Source of the DNA: Polyangium sp. 6x1
GTDB lineage: Bacteria; Myxococcota_A; Polyangia; Polyangiales; Polyangiaceae
DNA: 64,000 bases
Direction: 5' to 3'
NCBI RefSeq assembly: GCF_029946515.1
Contig: NZ_JARZHH010000006.1
Coordinates: 124,001 to 188,000 of the forward strand
Positions 56,509-64,000 of the stretch are shown here, piece by piece (the first letter of the stretch is position 1; each line of letters starts with the position of its first letter). The notes under the pieces were generated by a model. The model saw only the letters and a list, made by a program, of their open reading frames with translations. It searched no databases and was not told the origin of the DNA. The translations under genes and the position numbers were made by a program.

Positions 56509-59500
56509 TCACGCGAGCCGCCGCGCCCGCCGCGCCGCGAGCGCATCGCGCGCCCGTTTCTCGGCCGCGTCGAGGTACGTGTAAATCACCGGCGTGATGA
56601 AGAGCGTGAGGAGTTGCGATACCAGGAGCCCGCCGACGACTGCGATGCCGAGTGGCCGCCGCGATTCGCCGCCTGCGCCGAACCCGAGTGCGATGGGCAG
56701 GCTGCCTGCGAGCGCTGCCATCGTGGTCATCATGATTGGCCGGAAACGAATGCGCGCCCCGAGCACGATCGCCTCCGTCGCGGGCTTTCCTTCCCGCCGC
56801 TCCGCCTCCAGCGCGAAATCGATCATCATGATGGCGTTTTTCTTGACGATCCCCACGAGCAGGAGGATTCCGACGAACGAATACACGTTGAGCTCCTGCC
56901 CGAGGACGAGCAGCGCGAGCAGCGCGCCGAACCCCGCGGAGGGCAAACCCGAGAGGATCGTGATCGGGTGGACGAAGCTCTCGTAGAGGATCCCGAGTAC
57001 CACGTAGATGACCAGAATGGCGAGCACGAGCAGCACGCCGAGGTTTCCGACCGACTCCCGGAACACCTGGGCGCTGCCGAGGAACTGCGTCCCGATGGTG
57101 TCTGGCAATCGCTCCTTGGCGAGCGCCGACACGCGCGCCACTGCCTCCCCGAGCGGCGCGCCTGGGGCCAGGTTGAAGGAAATGGTCACGGAGGGCAATT
57201 GCCCGAGGTGCGTGATGCTGAGCGGACCTGCGCCCTCCTCCGTCCGCGAGACTGCCGAGAGCGGCACGAGCTCGCCGCTCGCCGACCGCACGTACAGGAG
57301 CCCGAGCGCGCTCGGATCCTGCGTGAAGCGCCGATCGAGCTCCAGGATCACCCGGTACTGGTTCGTCGGCGCGTAAATCGTCGAGATTTGCCTGCCTGCG
57401 TACGCGGAGAACAGCGCCTCCTCGATGCTCTGCGCCGACACGCCGAGCGTCGCCGCGCGGTCGCGATCGATGACGAGCGTGGCCTCGGGCGTCCTTCGTT
57501 CGAGATCACTCGTCACGTCGATGAGCCCCGGGAGAGCGCGCATCGCCTGTTCGAGCTCCGTCGCCGCGTCGTAGAGCTCGTCCACGTTCGCGCCTGTCAA
57601 CGTGAATTGATAGAACGCCCGCGTGACCTGGCCGCCGAGACGAATGGAGGGCGGGTTCTGCAGGTACACCTCGAGCCCCGGGATCCTCGCGAGCTTGGGC
57701 CGCAGCTCGGCGATGATCTGCTCGGGCTTCTTGCCGCCGCGCTCGTCCCGATCCTTCAATCGAATGAAGAGGCGACCCGTGTTGCCCGATCCGCTCGTCA
57801 CTCCGGCGCCGTGGCTCGACATCACCGACGCCACGGCCGGGTGCGCGCGCACGATGTCCGCCGCCGCCGCCGTATACCCGCGCATTGCCTCGAACGACGT
57901 CCCCTGCGCCGCGCGCGTCAGCGCGAAGATCTGCCCCGTGTCCTCGCTCGGAAAGAGGCCCTTCGGCACGACCACCGCGAGCACGATCGTCCCCCCGAGC
58001 AGCACGAACAAGGCCATCAGCGTGGCGAACCGGTGCCGCAGCACGAAACCGAGGCTCCTCGCATAAACGCGATCCATGCGCCCCGCCGGCTCGCCGTGCG
58101 GCTCGTGCTTCGTTTCCTTTTCGTGCACGTTCTTCAGCCGCAAGAATCGGCTCGCCAGCATGGGCGTGAGGAAGAGCGAGACCACGCCCGAGACGAGGAT
58201 CGCGATGCTCATGGTCACGGCGAACTCGCGGAGCAGCCGCCCCACGATCCCTCCGAGAAAGAGCACAGGGACGAACACCGCGACGAGCGACGTCGTCATC
58301 GATACGACCGTGAAGCCGATCTCCCCCGATCCGTCGAGCGCGGCTTTCAGCGGAGGTTTTCCCATTTCGAGGTGCCGGAAGATGTTCTCCAGCACGACGA
58401 TCGCGTCGTCCACGACGAACCCCACGCAGAGCGTGAGCGCGAGCAGCGAGAGGTTGTCGAGGCTGTAGTCGAGCGCCCACATCCCCGCGAACGTGCCGAT
58501 GAGCGAGACGGGCAAGGCCACGCTCGCGACGATCGTGGAGCGCAGATCCCGCAAGAAGAAGTTGATCACCAGCACGACGAGCCCGATCGTGATGAGCAGC
58601 GTGTGCTCCACGTCGGTCACCGATTCGCGGATCGAGATCGACCGGTCGTAGAGCATCTCGATCTCGATCGAGGCGGGGATCTCGGCGCGCAGCGCGGGCA
58701 AGAGCGCGCGCACGGCGTCGACCACGGCGACCGTGTTCGTCCCCGGCTGCCGCTGGATCGCGAGGACGATCGCCCGCTTGCCGTTGTAATGGGCCTCGAT
58801 CCGATCGTTCTCCACGCTGTCCGTGACCGTGCCGAGCTCCTCCAGCCGGACGGGCGCGCCGTCGCGATAAGCGACGATGATCGGCCGGAACGCGCTCGCC
58901 CGGTAGAGCTCGCCGCTCGCCTGCACGACGTACGTGCGCGCGGGCCCTTCGAGCACGCCGGTCGGCAAATTGACGTTCTCCCGGGCGACGGCGGCGGCGA
59001 CCTCGTCGATGCCAATCTCGCGGGAGGCGAGCGCCTGCGGATCGAGACGGATGCGCACGGCGTATTTTTGCGAGCCGAAGACGAGGACCTGCGCGACGCC
59101 GCGGATCATCGAGATGCGCTGCGCGATCGTGGTCTCGGCATACTCGGAGACCTCCGACGTGCTGCGCGTCTCGGCGTGCAGCGCGAGGTACATGATGGGC
59201 TGCTCCGCCGGGTTCACCTTTTGAAAGCTCGGCGGCGCGGGCATGTTCGGCGGCAGATCCCGCGCCGCGCGGGCGATCATCGATTGCACGTCGAGCGCCG
59301 CCGCGTCGATGTCGCGCGAGAGGTCGAACTGGAGCACGATCTGCGTGCTGCCGAGGCCCGACGTCGAGGTCATCGAGTCGATGCCCGCGATGGTCGAGAA
59401 CTGCCGTTCGAGCGGCGTCGCCACGGCCGCGGCCATCGTCTCCGGGCTCGCGCCCGGCAGCGACGCGCTCACCTGGATGGTCGGAAAATCGATCGTCGGC

Positions 59501-59610
59501 AGATCGCTCACCGGGAGCGCGCGAAACCCCGCAATGCCGAAGATCACGATGGCCAGCATCGAGAGCGTGGTCATCACGGGCCGCAGGACGAAGGGCCGGG
59601 AGACGTTCAT
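56509..59610 (-). CDS. RND efflux pump, inner-membrane transporter (HAE-1 type)
   Basis: Predicted 1033 residues, the usual length of the family. Twelve hydrophobic segments in two halves, each with a large periplasmic domain: N-terminal MNVSRPFVLRPVMTTLSMLAIVIFG, the VDDAIVVLENI motif with the proton-relay Asp pair in helix 4 (about 407-417), and the corresponding helix 10-12 region with NAIMMIDFALE and GGLLVSQLLTLFITPVIYTY. Exports toxic compounds by proton antiport. It overlaps the membrane fusion gene (four bases). No outer-membrane channel gene is adjacent. Resembles the MdtB/MdtC branch (inference). Confidence 0.93.
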   Translation of the reverse strand: MNVSRPFVLRPVMTTLSMLAIVIFGIAGFRALPVSDLPTIDFPTIQVSASLPGASPETMAAAVATPLERQFSTIAGIDSMTSTSGLGSTQIVLQFDLSRDIDAAALDVQSMIARAARDLPPNMPAPPSFQKVNPAEQPIMYLALHAETRSTSEVSEYAETTIAQRISMIRGVAQVLVFGSQKYAVRIRLDPQALASREIGIDEVAAAVARENVNLPTGVLEGPARTYVVQASGELYRASAFRPIIVAYRDGAPVRLEELGTVTDSVENDRIEAHYNGKRAIVLAIQRQPGTNTVAVVDAVRALLPALRAEIPASIEIEMLYDRSISIRESVTDVEHTLLITIGLVVLVINFFLRDLRSTIVASVALPVSLIGTFAGMWALDYSLDNLSLLALTLCVGFVVDDAIVVLENIFRHLEMGKPPLKAALDGSGEIGFTVVSMTTSLVAVFVPVLFLGGIVGRLLREFAVTMSIAILVSGVVSLFLTPMLASRFLRLKNVHEKETKHEPHGEPAGRMDRVYARSLGFVLRHRFATLMALFVLLGGTIVLAVVVPKGLFPSEDTGQIFALTRAAQGTSFEAMRGYTAAAADIVRAHPAVASVMSSHGAGVTSGSGNTGRLFIRLKDRDERGGKKPEQIIAELRPKLARIPGLEVYLQNPPSIRLGGQVTRAFYQFTLTGANVDELYDAATELEQAMRALPGLIDVTSDLERRTPEATLVIDRDRAATLGVSAQSIEEALFSAYAGRQISTIYAPTNQYRVILELDRRFTQDPSALGLLYVRSASGELVPLSAVSRTEEGAGPLSITHLGQLPSVTISFNLAPGAPLGEAVARVSALAKERLPDTIGTQFLGSAQVFRESVGNLGVLLVLAILVIYVVLGILYESFVHPITILSGLPSAGFGALLALLVLGQELNVYSFVGILLLVGIVKKNAIMMIDFALEAERREGKPATEAIVLGARIRFRPIMMTTMAALAGSLPIALGFGAGGESRRPLGIAVVGGLLVSQLLTLFITPVIYTYLDAAEKRARDALAARRARRLA

Positions 59611-60779
59611 CGCGCCTCCTGCCCCGGGCCCTCGCTCACGATGGTCACCTTCGCGCCCGGCTGCACCCGCAATTGCCCGTCCGTCACCACGCGCTCGCCC
59701 GCCGCGAGCCCCGATTGCACGATGATCCGCCCGCCGGTCACGCGCTCACCCGGCTGCACGGGCCTCATCTGCGCGGCGTCGTCCCCGCCGATCACGAAGA
59801 CGAATGTGCCCGACGGCCCCGTTTGCAAGGCCTCCGCCGGGATCACCACCGCGCCCTCCTGCACGCCGAGGCGCACCGTGGCCTGCACGAATTGCCCCGG
59901 CCAGAGCGATCGCGACGTGTTGTCGAAGGTCGCCCGCAGGCGCAAGGTCCCGGTCGCGCGATCGATGGTGCTGTCGATGAACGAGAGCGTCCCGTGCTCG
60001 CCATTGCCTGTGGCCCCCGCGTCGCCCGACGGCGCCGCCGCCGCGGAGACGGGCAGCGGCCCGGACGAATTCGCCATGGCCTGCTGCAAGGCCGGCACGC
60101 TCGCCTCGGGAATGGCGAACGAGACGAACGCCGGCGCGAGCCGGACGATCTCGACGAGCACCGATTCGTTCGCCCGCACGAGGTTGCCCTCGCGCACGAG
60201 GATGCTCCCCGTCCGCCCGGTCATCGGCGCGCGAATGGTCGTGTATTCGAGATCGAGCCGCCGCGCGACCGTGGCCGCGCGGAACGCGTCGACCGCCGCC
60301 GCCGCGGCCCGCGCCTCGGCGCGCCGGAGCTCGGCGTCCTGCCGGCTCGCCACGCCCGCTTTGGCGAGCTCCTCGTATCGCGTGGCCTCCGCCTCCGCAT
60401 TCGCCGCCTGCGTCCGGCTCCGCTCCAGGTTCGACTCCGCCTCGCGCAAGGCGACCTCGAACGGTCGTTTGTCGAGGACGAACAATACGTCCCCCTCGGC
60501 CACGTCCGCGCCCTCCTGAAACTTCACGGCCGTGACGAGCCCGGTCACCCGCGGCCGCAGCGAGACCCGCGCGGACGGCTCGACCGTGCCAATGGCGGAG
60601 AGCTCGATCGGCACGGTCGCCACCTCCGAAAACGCGACGCGCACCGGCGCGCGTGGCGGCTCGGCAGGACCCTTCCGCTCGCGCGAGCAGGCAGGCGCGA
60701 GGAGGGCGAGCGCGAGGACGAGCAGGAGCGCTCTCCTTCGCGCAGCGTCAATCGGATGGAGGGAGATCACGGCTCGCAC
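59607..60779 (-). CDS. RND efflux membrane fusion protein, lipoprotein
   Basis: Predicted 390 residues from GTG 60779. Lipobox-type signal (LALLAPAC, about Cys31), a biotinyl-lipoyl-like half motif (SLRPRVTGLVTAVKFQEGADVAEGDVLFVLD, about 70-105), a hairpin coiled coil (110-175) with a RAPMTGRTGSILVREGNLV second lipoyl half, then beta-barrel and membrane-proximal domains. This is the complete periplasmic adaptor layout. Overlaps the pump gene by four bases (ATGA), so the two are co-translated; the third component (TolC-like) must come from elsewhere. Confidence 0.92.
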   Translation of the reverse strand: MRAVISLHPIDAARRRALLLVLALALLAPACSRERKGPAEPPRAPVRVAFSEVATVPIELSAIGTVEPSARVSLRPRVTGLVTAVKFQEGADVAEGDVLFVLDKRPFEVALREAESNLERSRTQAANAEAEATRYEELAKAGVASRQDAELRRAEARAAAAAVDAFRAATVARRLDLEYTTIRAPMTGRTGSILVREGNLVRANESVLVEIVRLAPAFVSFAIPEASVPALQQAMANSSGPLPVSAAAAPSGDAGATGNGEHGTLSFIDSTIDRATGTLRLRATFDNTSRSLWPGQFVQATVRLGVQEGAVVIPAEALQTGPSGTFVFVIGGDDAAQMRPVQPGERVTGGRIIVQSGLAAGERVVTDGQLRVQPGAKVTIVSEGPGQEAR

Positions 60780-60856
60780 GGAGTCCGATGCCGCGCGGGA
60801 CGTTCAGGATGCGCGGCCGGGCGAGCGAGACGATTTCGTCGACCGAGCGCGCCGGT

Positions 60857-61711
60857 TCACCGAAGAAGCGCGAGATACCTCGTCGCGCGCCTCTCTCCTG
60901 CATCCGCGCAGGCCAGGAAAAGGCGGCGTGCCTCGATTTTGCGGCCCGCGAAATGGGCGACGAGCGCGCGGGCGAAGAGGACGCTGGGCTCCGCACTTCC
61001 CGCCGGCTCCCCGAGCCAGTCGTGCCAGGCGAGCGCGAGATCCCAAAAACCTTCGGCATGAACCTCGGGTTCGTCCTCATGCACGAGCAGACCCTCGAGA
61101 TCGTGCCCCACCGCGTGGCAAAGGATCGAGAGGCCGACGAACGGGAGACCCTCGATCTCGCCGTGGAGCGACGAGCCTTGCGCCGCGAGCGCCTCCGGGC
61201 CCTTTCCCGCCGTCTCCCGGAGCATGCCCATGTCGAGCCGCTTTGCGTGCGGCAGCGACTCATTGACGAACCCGAGCATCCTGTGCCAGTCGGCCCGCGG
61301 CAGGTGGTAGCCGCACGTGCCCGCGAGCGCGAGTGAGAGGAGCGGCCCCTTGGCCTCCGCGTCGATGCGCAAGGCGATAGCGACCACGTTCTCCGCCATG
61401 GCATCCTGGACGAATTCGAGCGGCACGTGGCGCGGATCGTCGACGCGGATCCAGTCGCCGTCGAGCTTGCGCAAAAGCGCCCCGAGCTCGCCTTGCCGGC
61501 TCGCCTTCCCACGCTCGACGAGCGCGCGCCCGAGCGCGAGGCAGCTCCACGAGATGGGCACGTCGCTGCCGGAGACGCGCCCCACCATCTCGGGCACGAC
61601 CAGCGACGTCCCCGCCCCGGAGACGGCCGCGAGGGAGAGCAGGTTCACGGGCTGCTCGCCCTCGGCGTACGTGTAAGAAAAACCCTTTTGTCCGCGAATG
61701 GTTCGTCCCAT
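60857..61711 (-). CDS. Hypothetical protein
   Basis: Predicted 284 residues from ATG 61711. Soluble protein with recurring Leu/Ala/Glu helices and a central VAIALRIDAEAKGPLLSLALAG. The second half includes HAVGHDLEGLLVHEDEPEVHAE with many His and Glu residues that could bind metal, although no HExxH is present. The function is unknown. Divergent gene partners are absent; all neighbours run leftward with gaps of about 80 bp. Confidence 0.62.
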   Translation of the reverse strand: MGRTIRGQKGFSYTYAEGEQPVNLLSLAAVSGAGTSLVVPEMVGRVSGSDVPISWSCLALGRALVERGKASRQGELGALLRKLDGDWIRVDDPRHVPLEFVQDAMAENVVAIALRIDAEAKGPLLSLALAGTCGYHLPRADWHRMLGFVNESLPHAKRLDMGMLRETAGKGPEALAAQGSSLHGEIEGLPFVGLSILCHAVGHDLEGLLVHEDEPEVHAEGFWDLALAWHDWLGEPAGSAEPSVLFARALVAHFAGRKIEARRLFLACADAGERRATRYLALLR

Positions 61712-61790
61712 CGATGGTTCGCTCGAGACGCGCGAGATGGCGCGGCGGATGGTAGCGTCGGGCGAAGAGGGCGGCGCCGTCAAGCCAAAC

Positions 61791-62423
61791 TCACGGCCCC
61801 TCCGCGCGTTTCGTCCATTTCTTGCGGAAATGGAGCCCCGCTGCGATCGCCGCGGTGACGAGGGTCAAGGGCAAGGCGCGGTGCATGACCTCCGCTCGCA
61901 GCGCCGCGATCCAGACGAGGAGCGCCTCGCCGAAGAAACGGCAGAGGCCGATCCACAGGGTCTGCGAGAGGACGATCGCGGGCACGAGCAGGCGCGCCGG
62001 GGCGGCGAACGCGCCGGCGAGGGTGCTGACGATGGGTCCGGGGATCGCGATCACGAGCAGGGGCGCGCTCGTCCGCACAGGCTTCACGAGGCGCTCGACG
62101 CGCGCCTCGGAGGCGACGCCGCGCGCGACGAGCCAGCGCAGGGCGCGGGGCCCCTCGGAGCGGCCGAACAAATATGCGAGCAGGCATTGTCCGGCGCAGA
62201 GGGGCCATGCGACGGCCCAGTAAGCGACGGGCGAGGACACCCCCGCGACGAGGACGAGGTGGGCGGGGACCGGCGAGAGCGCGACGAGCGCGAGGGGCGC
62301 GTGCGCGAAGAGCACCGGCGACAGGGCCGCCCCGACGATGCGGCTGCCCATGATCAGCACGAAGGCCGTGGCCAGGTACGGCCGGCGCGTCGCGCGGATG
62401 TCGCTCCCCGGGCCCTCGCTCAT
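61791..62423 (-). CDS. Membrane protein, possibly DedA/VTT-like
   Basis: Predicted 210 residues with about five hydrophobic segments. The segment VKPVRTSAPLLVIAIPGPIVSTLAGAFAAPARLLVPAIVLSQTLW has the re-entrant-loop-like Pro/Gly pattern of DedA (SNARE-associated, VTT) proteins, but other conserved positions are weak, so the assignment is tentative. It overlaps no neighbour; its start ATG 62423 touches the stop of the TPR gene (62424). Confidence 0.5.
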   Translation of the reverse strand: MSEGPGSDIRATRRPYLATAFVLIMGSRIVGAALSPVLFAHAPLALVALSPVPAHLVLVAGVSSPVAYWAVAWPLCAGQCLLAYLFGRSEGPRALRWLVARGVASEARVERLVKPVRTSAPLLVIAIPGPIVSTLAGAFAAPARLLVPAIVLSQTLWIGLCRFFGEALLVWIAALRAEVMHRALPLTLVTAAIAAGLHFRKKWTKRAEGP

Positions 62424-64000
62424 TCAATCGTCCTCGTCGTCGCCCTCGTCGTCGTACCCGTCCGCATCGCTCTCGTCGTCGTCCTCGTCCTCGGAATCGT
62501 CGTCGTCCTCGGAATCGTCGTCCTCGTCGCCGTAACCGAGACGCCGGTTCATCTCGCTGTCGAGGTACGGATTGCCGAACGGGTCGCGCTCCCAGGGCGG
62601 AGGCTCGTCGCTCTTCGCCTGCGAAACCTTGCTTTGCTCGTTCGCCGGCTCTTTGCTTTCGATGGATGCGCCCACGGCGGCGACGGCGAGCTCCTGGAGA
62701 TCGTTGAGCGTCTCGTCGAGCGTGCGGCCGCCGGCCTCGGCCGTTTGCAGCGCCATGAGCGTGACCACGATGCTGGTGCCCTGCGTCGTGGAGATTTCCT
62801 GGACGAACCCGGAGAGCGCCTCGGTCGCGCCCGCGACGCGTGACACCGCCGGCGGAGGCGGGTCGCCCCGCAGCGCGTCCTTGAGGCGCGCGAGGATCAC
62901 GTCGTCGCCGAATCCGGCCTCGCGCAGCGCTTGCAGGCCGGCACGAATGCGCGACCAGCGGACGCGCGACGCGAGCACCTCCGGCGGCTCCTTCGGCAGG
63001 ACCGCGGCGGCCAGGTCCGCGAGGATGTCGAGCGCCCCATGTACGCCCTGCTCCGCGAGCGCTTGCAAGGTCTGCGCGAGGGAGCTGCGCAGATTCGGAT
63101 TGATACGCGTGCCGAAATGAGCGGCCTCGGCGACGGCGGCCCGCGCCGCCTCGAGCGCAGGTTCGTGCTCGCCGCCCCTCGCGTGCGTGAGGAGCAGGTT
63201 CCCGCATACCGTGAGCAGATCCGCGCGCGCTTCGACGAGCGAGTCGTCGTCCGCCGCGCGCCCTTCGGCCAGGAAGCCCGCGATCACCTTTTCGAGGATG
63301 GATCGCGCCCGGCGCATCCGCTCGATGCCCTCGTCCCTCCGGCCCGTCCCGAGCGAGACCCCGGCCATGTCGCCCCAGCTCTTCGCGGCCATCGCGCTCT
63401 CGACGCCGTCGTGCTTCTCGCGGAGCGCGAGCGCCTTGCCATAATGAAGCTCGGCCCCCTCGGCGTCCCCGGTCATCCCGAGGGCGCTGCCGAGGTGGTG
63501 ATACGCTTCCCCAGCCTCGCGCGACGCGGCGTCGATTCGCTCACGAATGGCGACGGCGCGGCGGAGCGCCGTGACGCCCTCTTTCGGATCGCCGCCCCAG
63601 GTCGCGGCGAACCCGAGGTTTTCGAGGCACGTCGCGATGCCCGAATCCTCGGGCGGGAGCGCCTTCTCCGCCTTGCGCAGGGCCTCGCGCCCGGCCACGA
63701 TCGCATCGTCGTACCGCCCGAGGAACGAGAGCCCCTTCGTGCGGTCGGCGAGCGTCTTCCAATCAAACGGCGCGCTCTCCGGCGGGAACTCGTACGTCCC
63801 CGCGAGGATCCCCTCGAAGCGCGGATCGTCGCGGATCGAATCGAAATAATCGTCGGCCCGCGCCTTGTCGATCCATTTCTTGTCCTTCTCGACGGCGATG
63901 GCGAGATCACGCAGCGCGGCCTCGCGATCCCCCGAGATCGCGCGCTCACAGGCCCGGTTGAACCAGAGGACGTCGTAGCTGCCGCCGAGCAGCACCTGGC
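62424..64000 (-). CDS. TPR-repeat protein with acidic C-terminal tail, cut by the window edge
   Basis: At least 525 residues; the frame is open to the right edge, so the N-terminus lies outside. About seven tetratricopeptide-like helix pairs (for example CERAISGDREAALRDLAIAVEK, DDAIVAGREALRKAEKAL and ALREKHDGVESAMAAKS) occupy the first 250 residues seen. A long helical region follows, and the last 40 residues are a run of Asp/Glu (DEDDDSEDDDDSEDEDDDES). Such tails can bind basic proteins or calcium. The stop abuts the start of the membrane protein gene. Role unknown, likely a scaffold. Confidence 0.72.
   Translation of the reverse strand, partial: QVLLGGSYDVLWFNRACERAISGDREAALRDLAIAVEKDKKWIDKARADDYFDSIRDDPRFEGILAGTYEFPPESAPFDWKTLADRTKGLSFLGRYDDAIVAGREALRKAEKALPPEDSGIATCLENLGFAATWGGDPKEGVTALRRAVAIRERIDAASREAGEAYHHLGSALGMTGDAEGAELHYGKALALREKHDGVESAMAAKSWGDMAGVSLGTGRRDEGIERMRRARSILEKVIAGFLAEGRAADDDSLVEARADLLTVCGNLLLTHARGGEHEPALEAARAAVAEAAHFGTRINPNLRSSLAQTLQALAEQGVHGALDILADLAAAVLPKEPPEVLASRVRWSRIRAGLQALREAGFGDDVILARLKDALRGDPPPPAVSRVAGATEALSGFVQEISTTQGTSIVVTLMALQTAEAGGRTLDETLNDLQELAVAAVGASIESKEPANEQSKVSQAKSDEPPPWERDPFGNPYLDSEMNRRLGYGDEDDDSEDDDDSEDEDDDESDADGYDDEGDDEDD

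Overview
This is a high-GC window that reads like a soil myxobacterium of the Polyangiales type (inference from content, not a taxonomic search). The supporting signs are a eukaryotic-style Ser/Thr kinase next to a giant Cys-rich repeat lipoprotein, many lipoproteins and TPR proteins, a collagen-like protein, an arrestin-fold protein, and an integrase module that matches what is known of Myxococcus phage Mx8. No rRNA, tRNA or CRISPR array was recognised.

Layout. 1-4128: a leftward, overlapping three-gene operon (MoxR AAA+ ATPase, unknown protein, zincin/VWA protein). 4312-9779: a multicopper oxidase lipoprotein, a lipoprotein, a Uma2-type protein, a CusF-like copper-binding protein and a double VOC protein. 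10052-12889: a two-gene module with an SMC/Rad50-like ATPase. 13232-20111: envelope proteins, the kinase and the Cys-rich repeat protein. 20194-21681: a second multicopper oxidase (MCO). 21597-39472: a 17.8 kb integrated element. 39557-64000: arrestin-like protein, TPR membrane protein, collagen-like protein, metallophosphoesterase, AtoE-type transporter, CDF metal transporter, GT39-type glycosyltransferase, a C39/zincin double-protease lipoprotein, an RND efflux pair and a TPR protein cut by the window edge.

The most interesting system is the integrated element. It is bounded by a 70-bp direct repeat (69/70 identical; 21597-21666 and 39403-39472) that is the 3' end of the MCO gene, including the codons for its HCH...H...M copper ligands. 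On the opposite strand the same 70 bp is coding sequence of the element's own tyrosine integrase. Joining the two ends on paper, as in an excised circle, keeps the integrase frame open and gives a 674-residue protein whose last 110 residues now sit 16 kb away at the far end. Integration replaces them with 22 residues read antisense from the host oxidase. This is the logic known for phage Mx8 (attP inside int, excisionase candidate uoi just upstream), here with a metalloenzyme gene as target and in an element with no recognisable capsid or terminase. Before insertion the oxidase gene lay 72 bp upstream of the arrestin-like gene.

Inside the element nearly all genes run leftward with overlapping starts and stops. 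They include an excisionase-like HTH protein, two ribbon-helix-helix proteins, a Toprim primase-like protein, a P-loop helicase-like ATPase, a CCHC zinc-knuckle membrane protein and three sets of paralogues, one a tandem duplication of a two-gene cassette. A gene-free 720-bp stretch by the primase carries mirrored iteron-like repeats and is a candidate origin or control region.

The chromosomal part carries at least seven copies of a dispersed composite repeat, up to about 320 bp, built as a chain of hairpins in two mirror-image halves. The copies sit just downstream of genes, and their stems covary between copies.
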